From an uncultured Johnsonella sp. (GTDB lineage: Bacteria; Bacillota; Clostridia; Lachnospirales; Lachnospiraceae): a DNA stretch of 64,000 nucleotides. Every line of letters begins with the position of its first letter. Positions within the stretch are counted from its first letter, which is position 1. Both the position numbers and the translations under genes were made by a program. The stretch is taken from positions 1 through 64,000 of the forward strand of contig CALBCM010000013.1 of the NCBI GenBank assembly GCA_937927235.1, written 5' to 3'. The notes below the pieces were generated by a model, which was given only the letters and a program-made list of their open reading frames with translations, was not told the origin of the DNA and did no database searches. Shown in pieces: positions 16,641 to 24,995 of this stretch.

Positions 16641-17645
16641 TTATTTTAATACGAAGCCATGCTTAACAGGGTCTGTTTCATCAATTACAAAATGGTTAAA
16701 GCCCGTAATATAAGCTGAGCCTGCAATCTTAGGCAGCACTGCATCATAATCCCCCACTTTTGTAGTGCCGACTATCTCACCGTAGAAAAGCGTACCGAGT
16801 ATGCTCTCATATACAAACTTTTCTCCCTCTTTAATCTCGCCCTTTGCATGAAGGGTAGCAAGCTTAGCAGAAGTACCAGTTCCGCAAGGTGAGCGGTCCA
16901 CCTGTCCCTGTCCGAAGATAACCACATTCTTGTAGTTTGCCTCAGGGTTGGTAGGCTTATCATAGATTTCAACAAGGTCCACAGTTTTAATATGTGAAAG
17001 TGTAGGATGCTGAATCTCTATGGTGGAGTTAATCTTATCTCTGAGCTTAAGTGCAACTTCAGTAAGCTTTGAGGTGTTTTCAGGCTTAATTTCAAGTCCA
17101 AGCTCACCTGCATGAACTATTGCAAAGAAGCTGCCTCCAAATGAAATATCAAATTTAATGTCTTTTCCGTCGAGGTTGACCACCTGGTCTTTTTTATATA
17201 AGAAGGCGGGGACATTTACGAAAGCTACGCTCTGAACCTTTTTATTTTCCACTTTTGCTTCTGCTCTTACTATACCGGCAGGAGCTTCAAGCACCACCTT
17301 GGTTACAGGCTCCACCATATCCACCATGCCGGTTTCAATAGCAGCGGTTACTGCACCTATGGTACCATGTCCGCACATGTTGAGGTAGCCGCCTCCGTCC
17401 ATGAATATTATTCCGAAATCCGCTTCATCATTGGTGGGAGTGGTAAGGATTGAGCCGAACATATCGTTATGTCCTCTCGGCTCAAGCATTACCGCAGTCC
17501 TTATATGGTCGAGATGCTTCTCCAGATAAGATTTTTTTTCAGGCATAGTAGAGCCTTTAATGTTTGGAATTCCACCTATAATAATTCTTGTTGGCTCACC
17601 TGCTGTATGTGAGTCTATTGCATGTAATCCTCTTGAAAAAATCAT
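16641..17645 (-). CDS. prdF: Proline racemase
   Basis: This 334-residue cofactor-independent racemase interconverts L- and D-proline and so supplies D-proline to the reductase. The two catalytic cysteines are visible: Cys91 in GGGYLNMCGHGTIG and Cys254 in DRSPCGTGTSAK. The motif DSHTAGEPTR near residue 11 is also typical. The start ATG follows TAAGGAGGAAG. It lies 74 bases behind prdE in the same direction, as in other prd clusters. Confidence 0.95.
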   Translation of the reverse strand: MIFSRGLHAIDSHTAGEPTRIIIGGIPNIKGSTMPEKKSYLEKHLDHIRTAVMLEPRGHNDMFGSILTTPTNDEADFGIIFMDGGGYLNMCGHGTIGAVTAAIETGMVDMVEPVTKVVLEAPAGIVRAEAKVENKKVQSVAFVNVPAFLYKKDQVVNLDGKDIKFDISFGGSFFAIVHAGELGLEIKPENTSKLTEVALKLRDKINSTIEIQHPTLSHIKTVDLVEIYDKPTNPEANYKNVVIFGQGQVDRSPCGTGTSAKLATLHAKGEIKEGEKFVYESILGTLFYGEIVGTTKVGDYDAVLPKIAGSAYITGFNHFVIDETDPVKHGFVLK

Positions 17646-17719
17646 TTTTCTTCCTCCTTAAAAATTATAGTTGTAAAAACTGACAATAAATTTTCTCAGT
17701 TTTCTAAGGGATTCTCCAA

Positions 17720-18193
17720 TTACCGCCTTACGTGACTGCGCATCTTCAGCTTTAAAAATGCGACCGCCTTTCTTGCATCAGTCTTACTCACGGTATTTTC
17801 ACCGACAACTTCAGTTTCAATACCCTGAACTGATTTATTCATATCCACTATGGTATCCATATACTTATTACTAACTACAAATTTTGCCTGTGTTCCGTTA
17901 AAGGTTATGCCGACCACAGGTATATTCCTGATGCCTATCTCCTCTATGGTATTGGCATAATCCACATGTGAATTGCCCCAGCCGTCACAGGAGATAATGC
18001 AGCCGTCGGCACGCATAGCCTCAAGTAACTGAGCAGTTCTCTGCCCTACTCTTTCCTTCCATACATTGTCCTGAGGAGTGCCTACTATAATTACTCCAAG
18101 CAAGTCAAGGTCAGTATCTTCTGCAACTACATCCAGAAGAGGATCCCTAAAATGGTGAAGACTGGTTTCCTTGGTTGAAGGTCCTACACCCAT
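17720..18193 (-). CDS. prdE: PrdE, PrdA C-terminal paralogue
   Basis: This 157-residue protein aligns along its length with the C-terminal (23-kDa) part of PrdA. Shared stretches are GPSTKETSLHHFRDP against GPASKETSRHYFREP, the GV(I/F)VG(T/S)PQ motif, NKYM and NKSXQGIE. It begins exactly where PrdA is cut: the start MGVGP replaces TCIGP, so the cysteine that would give a pyruvoyl group is absent. The ATG follows TGGAGGTAG. In prd clusters this gene is conserved but not assigned a clear reaction. It probably partners PrdD. Confidence 0.88.
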   Translation of the reverse strand: MGVGPSTKETSLHHFRDPLLDVVAEDTDLDLLGVIIVGTPQDNVWKERVGQRTAQLLEAMRADGCIISCDGWGNSHVDYANTIEEIGIRNIPVVGITFNGTQAKFVVSNKYMDTIVDMNKSVQGIETEVVGENTVSKTDARKAVAFLKLKMRSHVRR

Positions 18194-18271
18194 AATACTA
18201 CCTCCACGAGTATATTCAAACTTATTTAATTACTAATGTAAATGTTTTTGATTACTTAACAGCATTTTCTT

Positions 18272-19027
18272 TTATACCATAGCACGAAGTGCACCGTCAC
18301 GGTACTCATTCGGTGAAAGCACCACAGGCATATTACCTATGTCTATTACAGAAACTCCTCCGCCATAGCCTGAGGGTTGGTCCGGAAAGAGCCAGTTGTC
18401 ATACATGGCACCCTGACCTGCCACCTGTTTTACTATTGCCACTTTTTTCGCACCGATTCTGATTTTGTCATAAAACTCATGAACCTCATCAGCATTTCTT
18501 GCATCCTGTACTCTTAAAACCTCACGTATATAGCTTATAATCTCGTCACATGCCTTAAATGCCGCAAGCGGAAGATGTCTGTCAAAGACCTCTCCTCCCT
18601 TTAGCAGCACATCGACATGTATGATGATATCCTCTGAAGAGGGAGTTCCTGCCATATTAAGCTTAAGCTTTTCTTTCAGTATACCCTCTGAGGAGCCGAA
18701 TTCATGCATCTGGTTTCCGTCTTCATCACAGCCTGTAAGCATAAAATAAGCCCCCGTAATAGTATGGGTTATGCCGCTGCCAAGCTTACCTAAAGCCTTT
18801 ACCGATATAGGTATTATATCCATTATAGTATTTACTTCAATATTGTGCTGATGAGGCTGAATCACTTGAATATTGACTGCTTTTACAAGTTTGTCTTCCA
18901 AAAGTGCTGCAGTACAGTTTTTATCAATGCTTAGCACTCCATTGTGAAAATTAAACTTTTCACAAATCTTAACCTCATTCACATGATATGAACGAATTAC
19001 GAGTCTTCTTAAGTCTATACTGTTCAC
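18272..19027 (-). CDS. prdD: PrdD, PrdA N-terminal-part paralogue
   Basis: This 251-residue protein matches PrdA from about residue 200 up to the cleavage site. Examples are TIMDIIPISVKALGKLGSGI against TIMDVQPIAAKEEGILGTGV, HEFGSSEG against GEFGSSEG, and KKVAIVKQVAGQGAMYDNW against KKVVIVKEIMGQGAMHDN. It lacks the Ala/Pro-rich N-terminal 200 residues of PrdA. It stops at DGALRAMV, just before the position of the PrdA processing cysteine. The start is GTG at 19027, with GGAGG six bases upstream. A separate promoter lies at 19117-19145. Confidence 0.88.
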   Translation of the reverse strand: MNSIDLRRLVIRSYHVNEVKICEKFNFHNGVLSIDKNCTAALLEDKLVKAVNIQVIQPHQHNIEVNTIMDIIPISVKALGKLGSGITHTITGAYFMLTGCDEDGNQMHEFGSSEGILKEKLKLNMAGTPSSEDIIIHVDVLLKGGEVFDRHLPLAAFKACDEIISYIREVLRVQDARNADEVHEFYDKIRIGAKKVAIVKQVAGQGAMYDNWLFPDQPSGYGGGVSVIDIGNMPVVLSPNEYRDGALRAMV

Positions 19028-19050
19028 AGCATACCTCCAAATCTAAAGAA

Positions 19051-19196
19051 CCGCCACAGTTCAGGATTTACTATTATTGTTTTTCCGACTTATAATCACT
19101 ACCAACTCTTATCTGAATTTTATCATAAATTTGTATTGAAAACAAATAAAAATTGCTAATGTAGGAAAAGAATCTGTATACCTGTTGCTGTGGCGG
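19051..19196. repeat. Inverted repeat flanking the prdD promoter
   Basis: CCGCCACAG (19051-19059) and CTGTGGCGG (19188-19196) are perfect 9-bp arms, about 128 bases apart. The promoter of prdD lies between them. In a read-through transcript from prdB the arms could pair and bring the prdD ribosome site close to the stem. Confidence 0.5.
19117..19145 (-). promoter_or_regulatory. Candidate internal promoter for prdDEF
   Basis: TTGTTT (19140-19145) and TAAAAT (19117-19122) are spaced by 17 bases on the minus strand, in the 241-base gap between prdB and prdD. Confidence 0.5.
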
Positions 19197-19268
19197 TCTA
19201 ATCAGTTTTCTAGCATTCTAACTAAAAAGTTATTGTATTTCTTTGTCGTTTTTGTATAAAAACCTTTG

Positions 19269-19994
19269 TTATACCTTCGCAGTATATTCAAATGGCAGAG
19301 GAACTATCTGTCCTGCACTCGAAATCTTCATTAATTCTTCAAGTGAAGCCTTAACAATAGCGGTCTGCATTTCTTTGTCATGTGGAGCACCTGCATTCGC
19401 ACCCATAGGCACACGAGGAGCAACAGCTCTCGGGGTTCCGTTCTGTCTTACTACCGGAGGTAATGCTGCTATAATAATCGTTGGAATTCCAGCAGCTTCA
19501 ATCGCTCTCTGCACAATCACGGCAGAGCGGTGGCAGGTACCTCAGCCTGCGGTTAAAAGAACATAATCCACGCCCTCATCTTTAAGTATTTTAGCGATTT
19601 CAGGACCAGTTTCATGAGTGAATTTATCCTGGTCGCCTCCGCCGCCCATAAAGCCGATATGTGTCGGTGCAATTCCCTTAATAAACCCTTCCTTTGCAAG
19701 CTCCTGAAGTCTTTCAATAGGGAACATACAGTTAATATCTTTATTAACGTCACCATTGTCGTATCCGCCATGAGATACCATTAATTCTTCGCCTTTTACG
19801 TCACCAGGAATTTTTCTGAATGAAAAGTCACCTGCAAGGTTAAATCTTTTATCTGTCTTTAAATGAACGCCGGCGGCGGTTGCGATTGCGATTACTGCAT
19901 CCTTTAAAGGTTTTGAAACAGGTGTCCATACCGGCGGCGGTGTTACTGGAACAAATATTTCGGACTGAAGTCCTTTTACTGCTGTAAGACTCAT
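19269..19994 (-). CDS. prdB: D-proline reductase subunit PrdB, selenoprotein
   Basis: This is the 241-residue catalytic selenoprotein subunit of D-proline reductase, which reductively opens D-proline to 5-aminovalerate. The frame runs from the ATG at 19994 to an in-frame TGA at 19542-19544 (residue 151). It then continues without break to TAA at 19269. The context is TAG-U-GTCHRS, a U-x-x-C pair as in known PrdB. A hairpin right after the UGA fits a bacterial SECIS. The ATG overlaps the stop of the preceding small gene (ATGA), with GGAGGAGAA upstream, suggesting coupled translation. An automatic caller would split this gene in two. Confidence 0.96.
19503..19544 (-). promoter_or_regulatory. 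SECIS-like element of prdB
   Basis: Twelve bases after the UGA, CGCTCTGC (19522-19529) pairs with GCAGAG-AG-CG (19503-19512) around a nine-base loop CGTGATTGT. The UGA-to-loop distance of about 20 bases fits bacterial SECIS elements. Confidence 0.8.
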
Positions 19995-20266
19995 TCCTTC
20001 TCCTCCATTTCCTTTTCTTTTAATTTTTTATGCTCTATGTTTTGAGAATATTTTTCATTAATCTCAGGACCAAGAACCTCAGGATAGCTAAGCAAAAATC
20101 CCACCTCAAGACCGGGTTTAAGTTCATAATCCGTTATAACCATTCTTACCGGGACTCTCCAGCTTCCCATTCTCCCTTTAAGGTCTATTCCTACAAGACC
20201 GTCCTTTACTTCCACTATGACGCCTTCGACATAGTTTTCCGTAGAAGTATATTTAAGATTATACAT
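19991..20266 (-). CDS. Small conserved protein of the proline reductase operon
   Basis: This 91-residue protein lies between prdA (41-base gap) and prdB (4-base overlap). It has an N-terminal beta-rich region (ENYVEGVIVEVKDGLVGIDLKG) and a Lys/Glu-rich helical tail. It resembles the small CBO2463/CBO2479-type proteins found at this place in other prd and related operons. No enzymatic motif, signal peptide or membrane segment is seen. The N-terminal half looks like a small beta-barrel with a possible nucleic-acid- or protein-binding role. Its role is unknown, but tight coupling to prdB suggests help in assembly or Sec insertion, which is inference. The ATG follows AAGGAGA. Confidence 0.72.
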   Translation of the reverse strand: MYNLKYTSTENYVEGVIVEVKDGLVGIDLKGRMGSWRVPVRMVITDYELKPGLEVGFLLSYPEVLGPEINEKYSQNIEHKKLKEKEMEEKE

Positions 20267-20307
20267 CTATTCTCCTTAATTTAAATTGCTTTAATTATTA
20301 TTTTAAA

Positions 20308-22254
20308 TTACTCTTTTTCGTAGATTTCCATACGTTTCTTGCTCTTTGGAAGCACCTGCTCATTGTCCTCCAGCACAATCTTCTTTCCGGTTGCTTTTTC
20401 AATAGCTTCAACGTTGTTAAGCTTAACATTAGGATTCCATTTTCTCTCAGCCTCTTTAATAGCCTCACCTGCCATAGCTGTTTTAAGCATGGTAAGTGCA
20501 CGTACTGCATCCTCAGGTGAAAGAGTGTTATTGCTTAAAATCTCGTTTTCAATTCCCTGTGCCGATTTATTATTGTCAACCATATTCTTCATATACTTAT
20601 TACCAACAACAAGCGCACCCTGAACTGCTGAGAAGGATACACCTACTACCTCAACGCCTCTCATACCGATCTGCTCATGGTGTGAAGCAAAGTCTATATG
20701 GTTGTTTCCAAAGCCTTCAGTTGTGATAATAGCACCGTCGGCATCCATCATCTCAACCATCATTCCAAGTCTTTCTGAAACATAGAATTTTTCTGAGTTA
20801 ATCTGAGGTGAGCCTACAAATATAACTCCTGCGAGGTCGATTTCTTCATCAGCGAGTGCTTCAAGTACAAGCGGCTCTCTGAAATAATGTCTTGAAGTTT
20901 CCTTTGAAGCCGGTCCTATACAGGTAAGTGCATGGATACCGCCGTCAAGCACCTCAAGCGGTGAAAGCGCTACCGGAAGGTTTCCAAGGTCAACGTTAGG
21001 CTTGGCACCAAGAGTTCCGACCGGCTCAACCGGAAGTATAAGGTTATCATGCATAGCACCCTGACCCATGATTTCTTTTACTATAACTACTTTCTTCTTG
21101 CCTGAATGTCTTTTCTGTACAAACTCATCTTCTGAAACTACAAGTGAAGCATCCGCCTCTTTAATAGCCTTTCTAATCTCGTCTGTAATGTGGTCTGAAG
21201 CTCTGTGTGCCGCAAGAGGTCCCGGTCTTTCCATATTGGTATGAGCCTTTATAACAACCTCAGTTTTTATAAAAATCTCACCCTTGTCCGGTGCACCTGG
21301 TCTGCCCCACATGATGTTTCTGTCAAGCTCACCTTCTGAAGAGCCGAACTCACCTATCTGAACTCCGCCTTCGTCTGTACCGGTTACCATCATAACCACT
21401 CCGTCAAGCACTCTTGTAACGCCGGTTCCAAGTATGCCCTCCTCTTTTGCAGCGATAGGCTGAACATCCATGATAGTTTCTGAATACTGATTGTACTTAT
21501 CCGGGGTAATTATATCAAGCTTAAGTGAAACTACAAGGTCCTGAGTTTCAACCGCCTCCTTTTCAATACCCTTTCTGATATAGAGAGTAGTGCCTTCAAT
21601 CTTGGTTTCTTTGCCTCTCTCAACCTTTTCAATCTTTAAATGCTTTCTCTTAAGAGTTCTTAAAACTCTTTCATCTCCTTCAACTGCTTTAGCCTCAACC
21701 GCCGGTGCTTCTGCCTGAGCAGCTTCAGTCTGTGTATTTCCAGCAGTAGCCGGTGCCGACACAGGCGCCCCTACTGCTGGGGTGCTGGGGACAACGCCGA
21801 TAGCTGCCGCAACGCTTAAAGGAAATTCCAGATTGATATCTTTTCCTTCACCTATGTGAATTCTCACACTGCCGCCATTTCCTGATGGAGCAAATGCCGG
21901 TGCAGCTACTGAAGGCACTGCCTGTACAGGTGCGGCTTCAACTGCTGCTTCTGTTTTAACTTCCTCAGCCTTAATTTCTTCAACAGGCTCTGATGAAGAA
22001 GCTGCTACACCCTCAAGCAAATCCTTGGTTAAAGGTGTCAGTGCATCTGAAGTTTTTGTAAGTTTTGCGCCTAAAACCTCTCCAATCTTAAGAGTATCCT
22101 CTCCGATCTCAAGCAGACCGGAATCTACTAAATCCGGGAAAATTGCCGGATCTTCAAGATTTGAAGGCTCGATAACTGTTCCTGCTTCAAATCTACAGCA
22201 TAACACTGCAGGATCATTTTCATGCGCTTTAGCTGTTTCTTTTGTAATTGACAT
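20308..22254 (-). CDS. prdA: D-proline reductase proprotein PrdA
   Basis: This 648-residue precursor should be processed into a 45-kDa N-terminal and a 23-kDa C-terminal subunit carrying a cofactor-like pyruvoyl or other carbonyl group. The cleavage site is visible as ALT-C445-IGPASKET; the piece sizes (about 444 and 204 residues) match the known subunits. Residues 1-90 form an N-terminal domain, 90-200 an Ala/Pro/Glu-rich linker, and 200-444 and 445-600 the parts shared with PrdD and PrdE. The start follows AAAGGAGGAAAC. It works with PrdB and receives electrons from PrdC. Confidence 0.96.
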   Translation of the reverse strand: MSITKETAKAHENDPAVLCCRFEAGTVIEPSNLEDPAIFPDLVDSGLLEIGEDTLKIGEVLGAKLTKTSDALTPLTKDLLEGVAASSSEPVEEIKAEEVKTEAAVEAAPVQAVPSVAAPAFAPSGNGGSVRIHIGEGKDINLEFPLSVAAAIGVVPSTPAVGAPVSAPATAGNTQTEAAQAEAPAVEAKAVEGDERVLRTLKRKHLKIEKVERGKETKIEGTTLYIRKGIEKEAVETQDLVVSLKLDIITPDKYNQYSETIMDVQPIAAKEEGILGTGVTRVLDGVVMMVTGTDEGGVQIGEFGSSEGELDRNIMWGRPGAPDKGEIFIKTEVVIKAHTNMERPGPLAAHRASDHITDEIRKAIKEADASLVVSEDEFVQKRHSGKKKVVIVKEIMGQGAMHDNLILPVEPVGTLGAKPNVDLGNLPVALSPLEVLDGGIHALTCIGPASKETSRHYFREPLVLEALADEEIDLAGVIFVGSPQINSEKFYVSERLGMMVEMMDADGAIITTEGFGNNHIDFASHHEQIGMRGVEVVGVSFSAVQGALVVGNKYMKNMVDNNKSAQGIENEILSNNTLSPEDAVRALTMLKTAMAGEAIKEAERKWNPNVKLNNVEAIEKATGKKIVLEDNEQVLPKSKKRMEIYEKE

Positions 22255-22340
22255 AGTTTCCTCCTTTGATTTTATATATATTTAAAGCAGTCCGGCAGCC
22301 CGCATTTCAACAATGCAGCTGCTGCAAACCGCAAATATAC

Positions 22341-23618
22341 CTAATCCTTCTTTCTTCTGTATAACCTGTGGCCGCCAGCCCTAAGCGCATAATCTGTAGT
22401 ATGATAAACCGGGAGTCCCATCCTGGGAGCTGCTTTGGATACTGTGTTCGTTCAGTCCTCGCAGGTCCCTACAATGACAGCCTCCGCACCCATCTTTTTT
22501 AACTGCAGAACTCTTTCCGCCTGTCCGGGGCATATACCCGGAAGTTCACATCTGAATCTTCCGTTTACTTCTATCATTCTCTTGCATTTAACAGAGCCTA
22601 CTATCTGTGCACCCATATCTTTTGCAACCTGGGCGAGCCTGTCATACTGGGCTCCGCACTCACATTCAATAAATCCCACCTTTCTGTGGTCCTCAATAAA
22701 TGGCATCGACACTATAATTCCGCCGAGAGTCTTTACTACAGGAGCGTTTTCTTCACCGTGCTTTCCGGTAAAGGGTCCTCCGAGAAGTATCTCTCCATAA
22801 GGCTTTATATAACCTCCGCAGGCCTCTATATAATCCTTTATACAGGCACCTATAGGCACGTCCATAAAAACCTTAGGCTCATTGACTCTGCCGGTTACAG
22901 TGATGTCCTTTGTAATCACAGGCATCTTATCCTCTATAGCACGTGCAACGTTTTTAAGAGTCTCAACATTGCTTACTATGGTTTTCGCTTCTATAGGCAA
23001 GGCTCCCGGAGGCAGCTCAACACCTAAAAGCTCTCTTATTATTACTCTCTCATCTCCTGCCGGATACATATCCGGAAGAAACTTAACCTGTATGTTATCG
23101 TATTTCTTTGCGGCTCTCGCAACAGCAATCATTTCCTTCTGATGCTTAGGCTTTATAGCTATATATCCCTTTGGTGCACCTGTTATGTCCATAACGTACT
23201 TCATTCCTCTGAGCACTATATCAGGATTATGAAGCAGCAAATCCATGTTATGGCTTAAGAGCGGCTCGCATTCCGCAGCGTTTGCTATAAAGACACCGTC
23301 TTCAAGCCTTGACTTGTACTTAACATGCGCCGGAAAGCCCGCACCGCCGGCACCAACTATGCCAGCTTCCTGTATAAGCGCAAGATGATCTTCACTTTTC
23401 AGCCTTACGTAATCATTAAAGTCAACTTTTCCGTCATATTCTATTTCAATCTTATTATCGTCTACAAGAACTACCTTCCCGGTAACACTTGCATGTATAT
23501 TTGCGCCCAACCCTGCAGGCTCGGCAATGAGCTGACCGCGCCTTACCTCATCACCAGCCTCAACGATGGGCTTGCAGGGGGCGCCGACATGCTGCCTGAG
23601 CGGCAATACAACCTTCAT
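22341..23618 (-). CDS. prdC: PrdC, RnfC-like electron-transfer selenoprotein
   Basis: This 425-residue protein is related to RnfC/NADH-dehydrogenase-type proteins: the Gly-rich region GIVGAGGAGFPAHVKY at about 88-103 binds nucleotide or flavin. Family members pass electrons from NADH to proline reductase. The frame meets TGA at 22452-22454 (residue 389) in the context TCED-U-TNTV and continues 36 codons to TAG at 22341. The reading is therefore a second selenoprotein with a C-x-x-U pair, and a SECIS-like hairpin follows. The ATG at 23618 was chosen because AGGAGG precedes it, over a longer frame at 23678. The C-terminal part also has Cys residues in CECGAQYD and ELPGICPGQAE. Confidence 0.93.
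22414..22454 (-). promoter_or_regulatory. SECIS-like element of prdC
   Basis: After the UGA, AG-C-TCCC (22425-22431) pairs with GGGACT (22414-22419) around a five-base loop AGGAT, with one bulged C. The UGA-to-loop distance is 27 bases, and the loop holds GG, as in known bacterial elements. Confidence 0.75.
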
Positions 23619-23697
23619 ATAATTTCCTCCTCTTTTATTACTATGGTGTAAAACCATTAATACATATGAAAGTGACATTTGAACCTACACAGGCAGT

Positions 23698-23733
23698 CCC
23701 CCGCTTTAAAAGCACAGGGCTTTAAGCGGGGGC
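23698..23733 (-). other. Leader hairpin upstream of prdC
   Basis: On the minus strand CCCCCGCTT, then AAAGC, pair with GCTTT and AAGCGGGGG around CCTGT, with a two-base bulge. There is no T-run. The hairpin lies in the transcript about 80-115 bases upstream of the prdC start. A similar CCCCCG hairpin occurs at 56930-56971. Confidence 0.55.
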
Positions 23734-23790
23734 ACGGGTCCTTGACTGCAGGCTCATACAAAGATTATAATTTAAACGCCACAAACTAAT

Positions 23791-23819
23791 ATTATATATC
23801 TTTGTTGTTAAATAATCAA
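23791..23819 (-). promoter_or_regulatory. Promoter of the prd operon
   Basis: TTGATT (23814-23819) and a perfect TATAAT (23791-23796) are spaced by 17 bases. The transcript would have a leader of about 165 bases before prdC. The form is that of the main sigma factor; I saw no -24/-12 boxes in the same region. Confidence 0.72.
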
Positions 23820-24121
23820 CTAAGTTTTTTTTAAAAAAGCATCTCAAATATATGAGCTGAGCTGATTGGCATTTTTTACTATATTCTTAATGTCTGAATT
23901 TTATTAAAAATCAATATCATATGTCGTTCTTACATACAATATTCTAACATTTCATAAATTTTTTTTCAAGATAACGCCAGATTTTCGTCTATATGTATAA
24001 ATTTTAGATATGAATTTTGTGCATAGTGTATATTGACTTTTCTAATATCTAATAATTCATCTTAAAAATACAGTAAAATTTCTTATTTTATTGGCTCGGT
24101 AATTACCTATTGTCTAAAATT
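23820..24121. other. Intergenic region upstream of prd promoter
   Basis: This is an AT-rich region with no reading frame. It carries at 23981-24010 a copy of a sequence also found at 7714-7788 (see findings). It may contain activator sites for the prd operon, but none can be named. Confidence 0.4.
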
Positions 24122-24163
24122 AAAAAAATGCTGCAAGCAGATTAGAACTTGCAGCATTTTTTT
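24122..24163. terminator. Terminator after ECF S component
   Basis: Ten-base perfect arms ATGCTGCAAG (24128-24137) and CTTGCAGCAT (24148-24157) are flanked by A-run and T-run on either side, so the signal works in both directions. It ends the gene at 24217-24849 on the minus strand. Confidence 0.9.
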
Positions 24164-24216
24164 AATATAATTTTAACCTGTAAAGGCAGTACTCGCTTCA
24201 GAAAATATACGGGATT

Positions 24217-24849
24217 TTACTTTGCTGCGGTCGCTTTAGGGCTTATAACCTGACTGCTTATAATACCAAACAGCCCCGCCTTTTTAAGTGCCGGTCTCAA
24301 AGCGGTATAAACTACAGTTACCACTATAACGCAGGCTATTGCATTAATTGTAGTAACCCCCGCTGAAATTTTTGTGATAATGCTTACTGCATTCACATCC
24401 ATTTTCAGATAAAACTTATTAAATACAAATCCGAACAGAGGGTCCATAATGACATTAAACCCGAGTGCCACAGCACTTGAAATTACAGTCCACTTAAATA
24501 TATAGGATTTTTCATTATGCTCATTAATATGTGCTACCTTATGTGCTATATAGCCTGCTATAAAGCCTATGCAAAATTTAAGTATAAAGGTTTTCGGTGC
24601 ACTTGCCTGATACCTCGGGTCCATAAGGTCCGCTATTGACATGCCTATGCTTCCTGCCAGACCGCCATACTCACCTCCTAGAAGCAGCGCTGCCAAAACG
24701 CAGATTGCATTGCCTACATGGAGTGCGGTAGTATCTCCGTTTAAAGTCGGAATCGGAATCTTAAGATAGGTAAATGCCGCATAGCAAAGCGCTGCCATTA
24801 AAGCTGTAAAGCTTATTTTATAAATAATTGAGTTATTTTGTTTTTCCAT
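24217..24849 (-). CDS. ECF transporter S component
   Basis: This 210-residue membrane protein has about six membrane segments and the typical S-component start KISFTALMAALCYAAFTYL. That is followed by an HVGNAICVLAALLLGG and GGLAGSIGMSIADLMDP stretch, as in vitamin-binding subunits of energy-coupling-factor importers (ECF_trnsprt type). The substrate is not clear, and the sequence is not an obvious ThiT. It sits downstream of thiN with a 146-base gap that holds an inverted repeat. The ECF ATPases are not in this window. Confidence 0.8.
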   Translation of the reverse strand: MEKQNNSIIYKISFTALMAALCYAAFTYLKIPIPTLNGDTTALHVGNAICVLAALLLGGEYGGLAGSIGMSIADLMDPRYQASAPKTFILKFCIGFIAGYIAHKVAHINEHNEKSYIFKWTVISSAVALGFNVIMDPLFGFVFNKFYLKMDVNAVSIITKISAGVTTINAIACVIVVTVVYTALRPALKKAGLFGIISSQVISPKATAAK

Positions 24850-24995
24850 AATATTACCTCCAGTATATACTTAACAAATACATAAAAGAGTATTAAAGTT
24901 TTTTTATATATATCTTATAGGTTTTTAATACTTTAATCTCCGGAAAACATAATAACATAAAAATGGGCTTTTCAAAATTGCCAGTTACCTATTTT

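Noticed and set aside
19542..19994. prdB as a truncated gene or pseudogene
   Set aside because: The frame continues past TGA to a proper stop, the U-x-x-C context fits, and a SECIS-like hairpin follows. It is a selenoprotein.
22452..23678. prdC ending at the TGA and starting at 23678
   Set aside because: The open frame after TGA and the hairpin support read-through. The ATG at 23618 has the ribosome site and the family's usual N terminus.
23820..24121. Sigma-54 promoter for the prd operon
   Set aside because: I looked for TGGCAC-like and TTGC-like boxes at the right spacing on the minus strand and found none.
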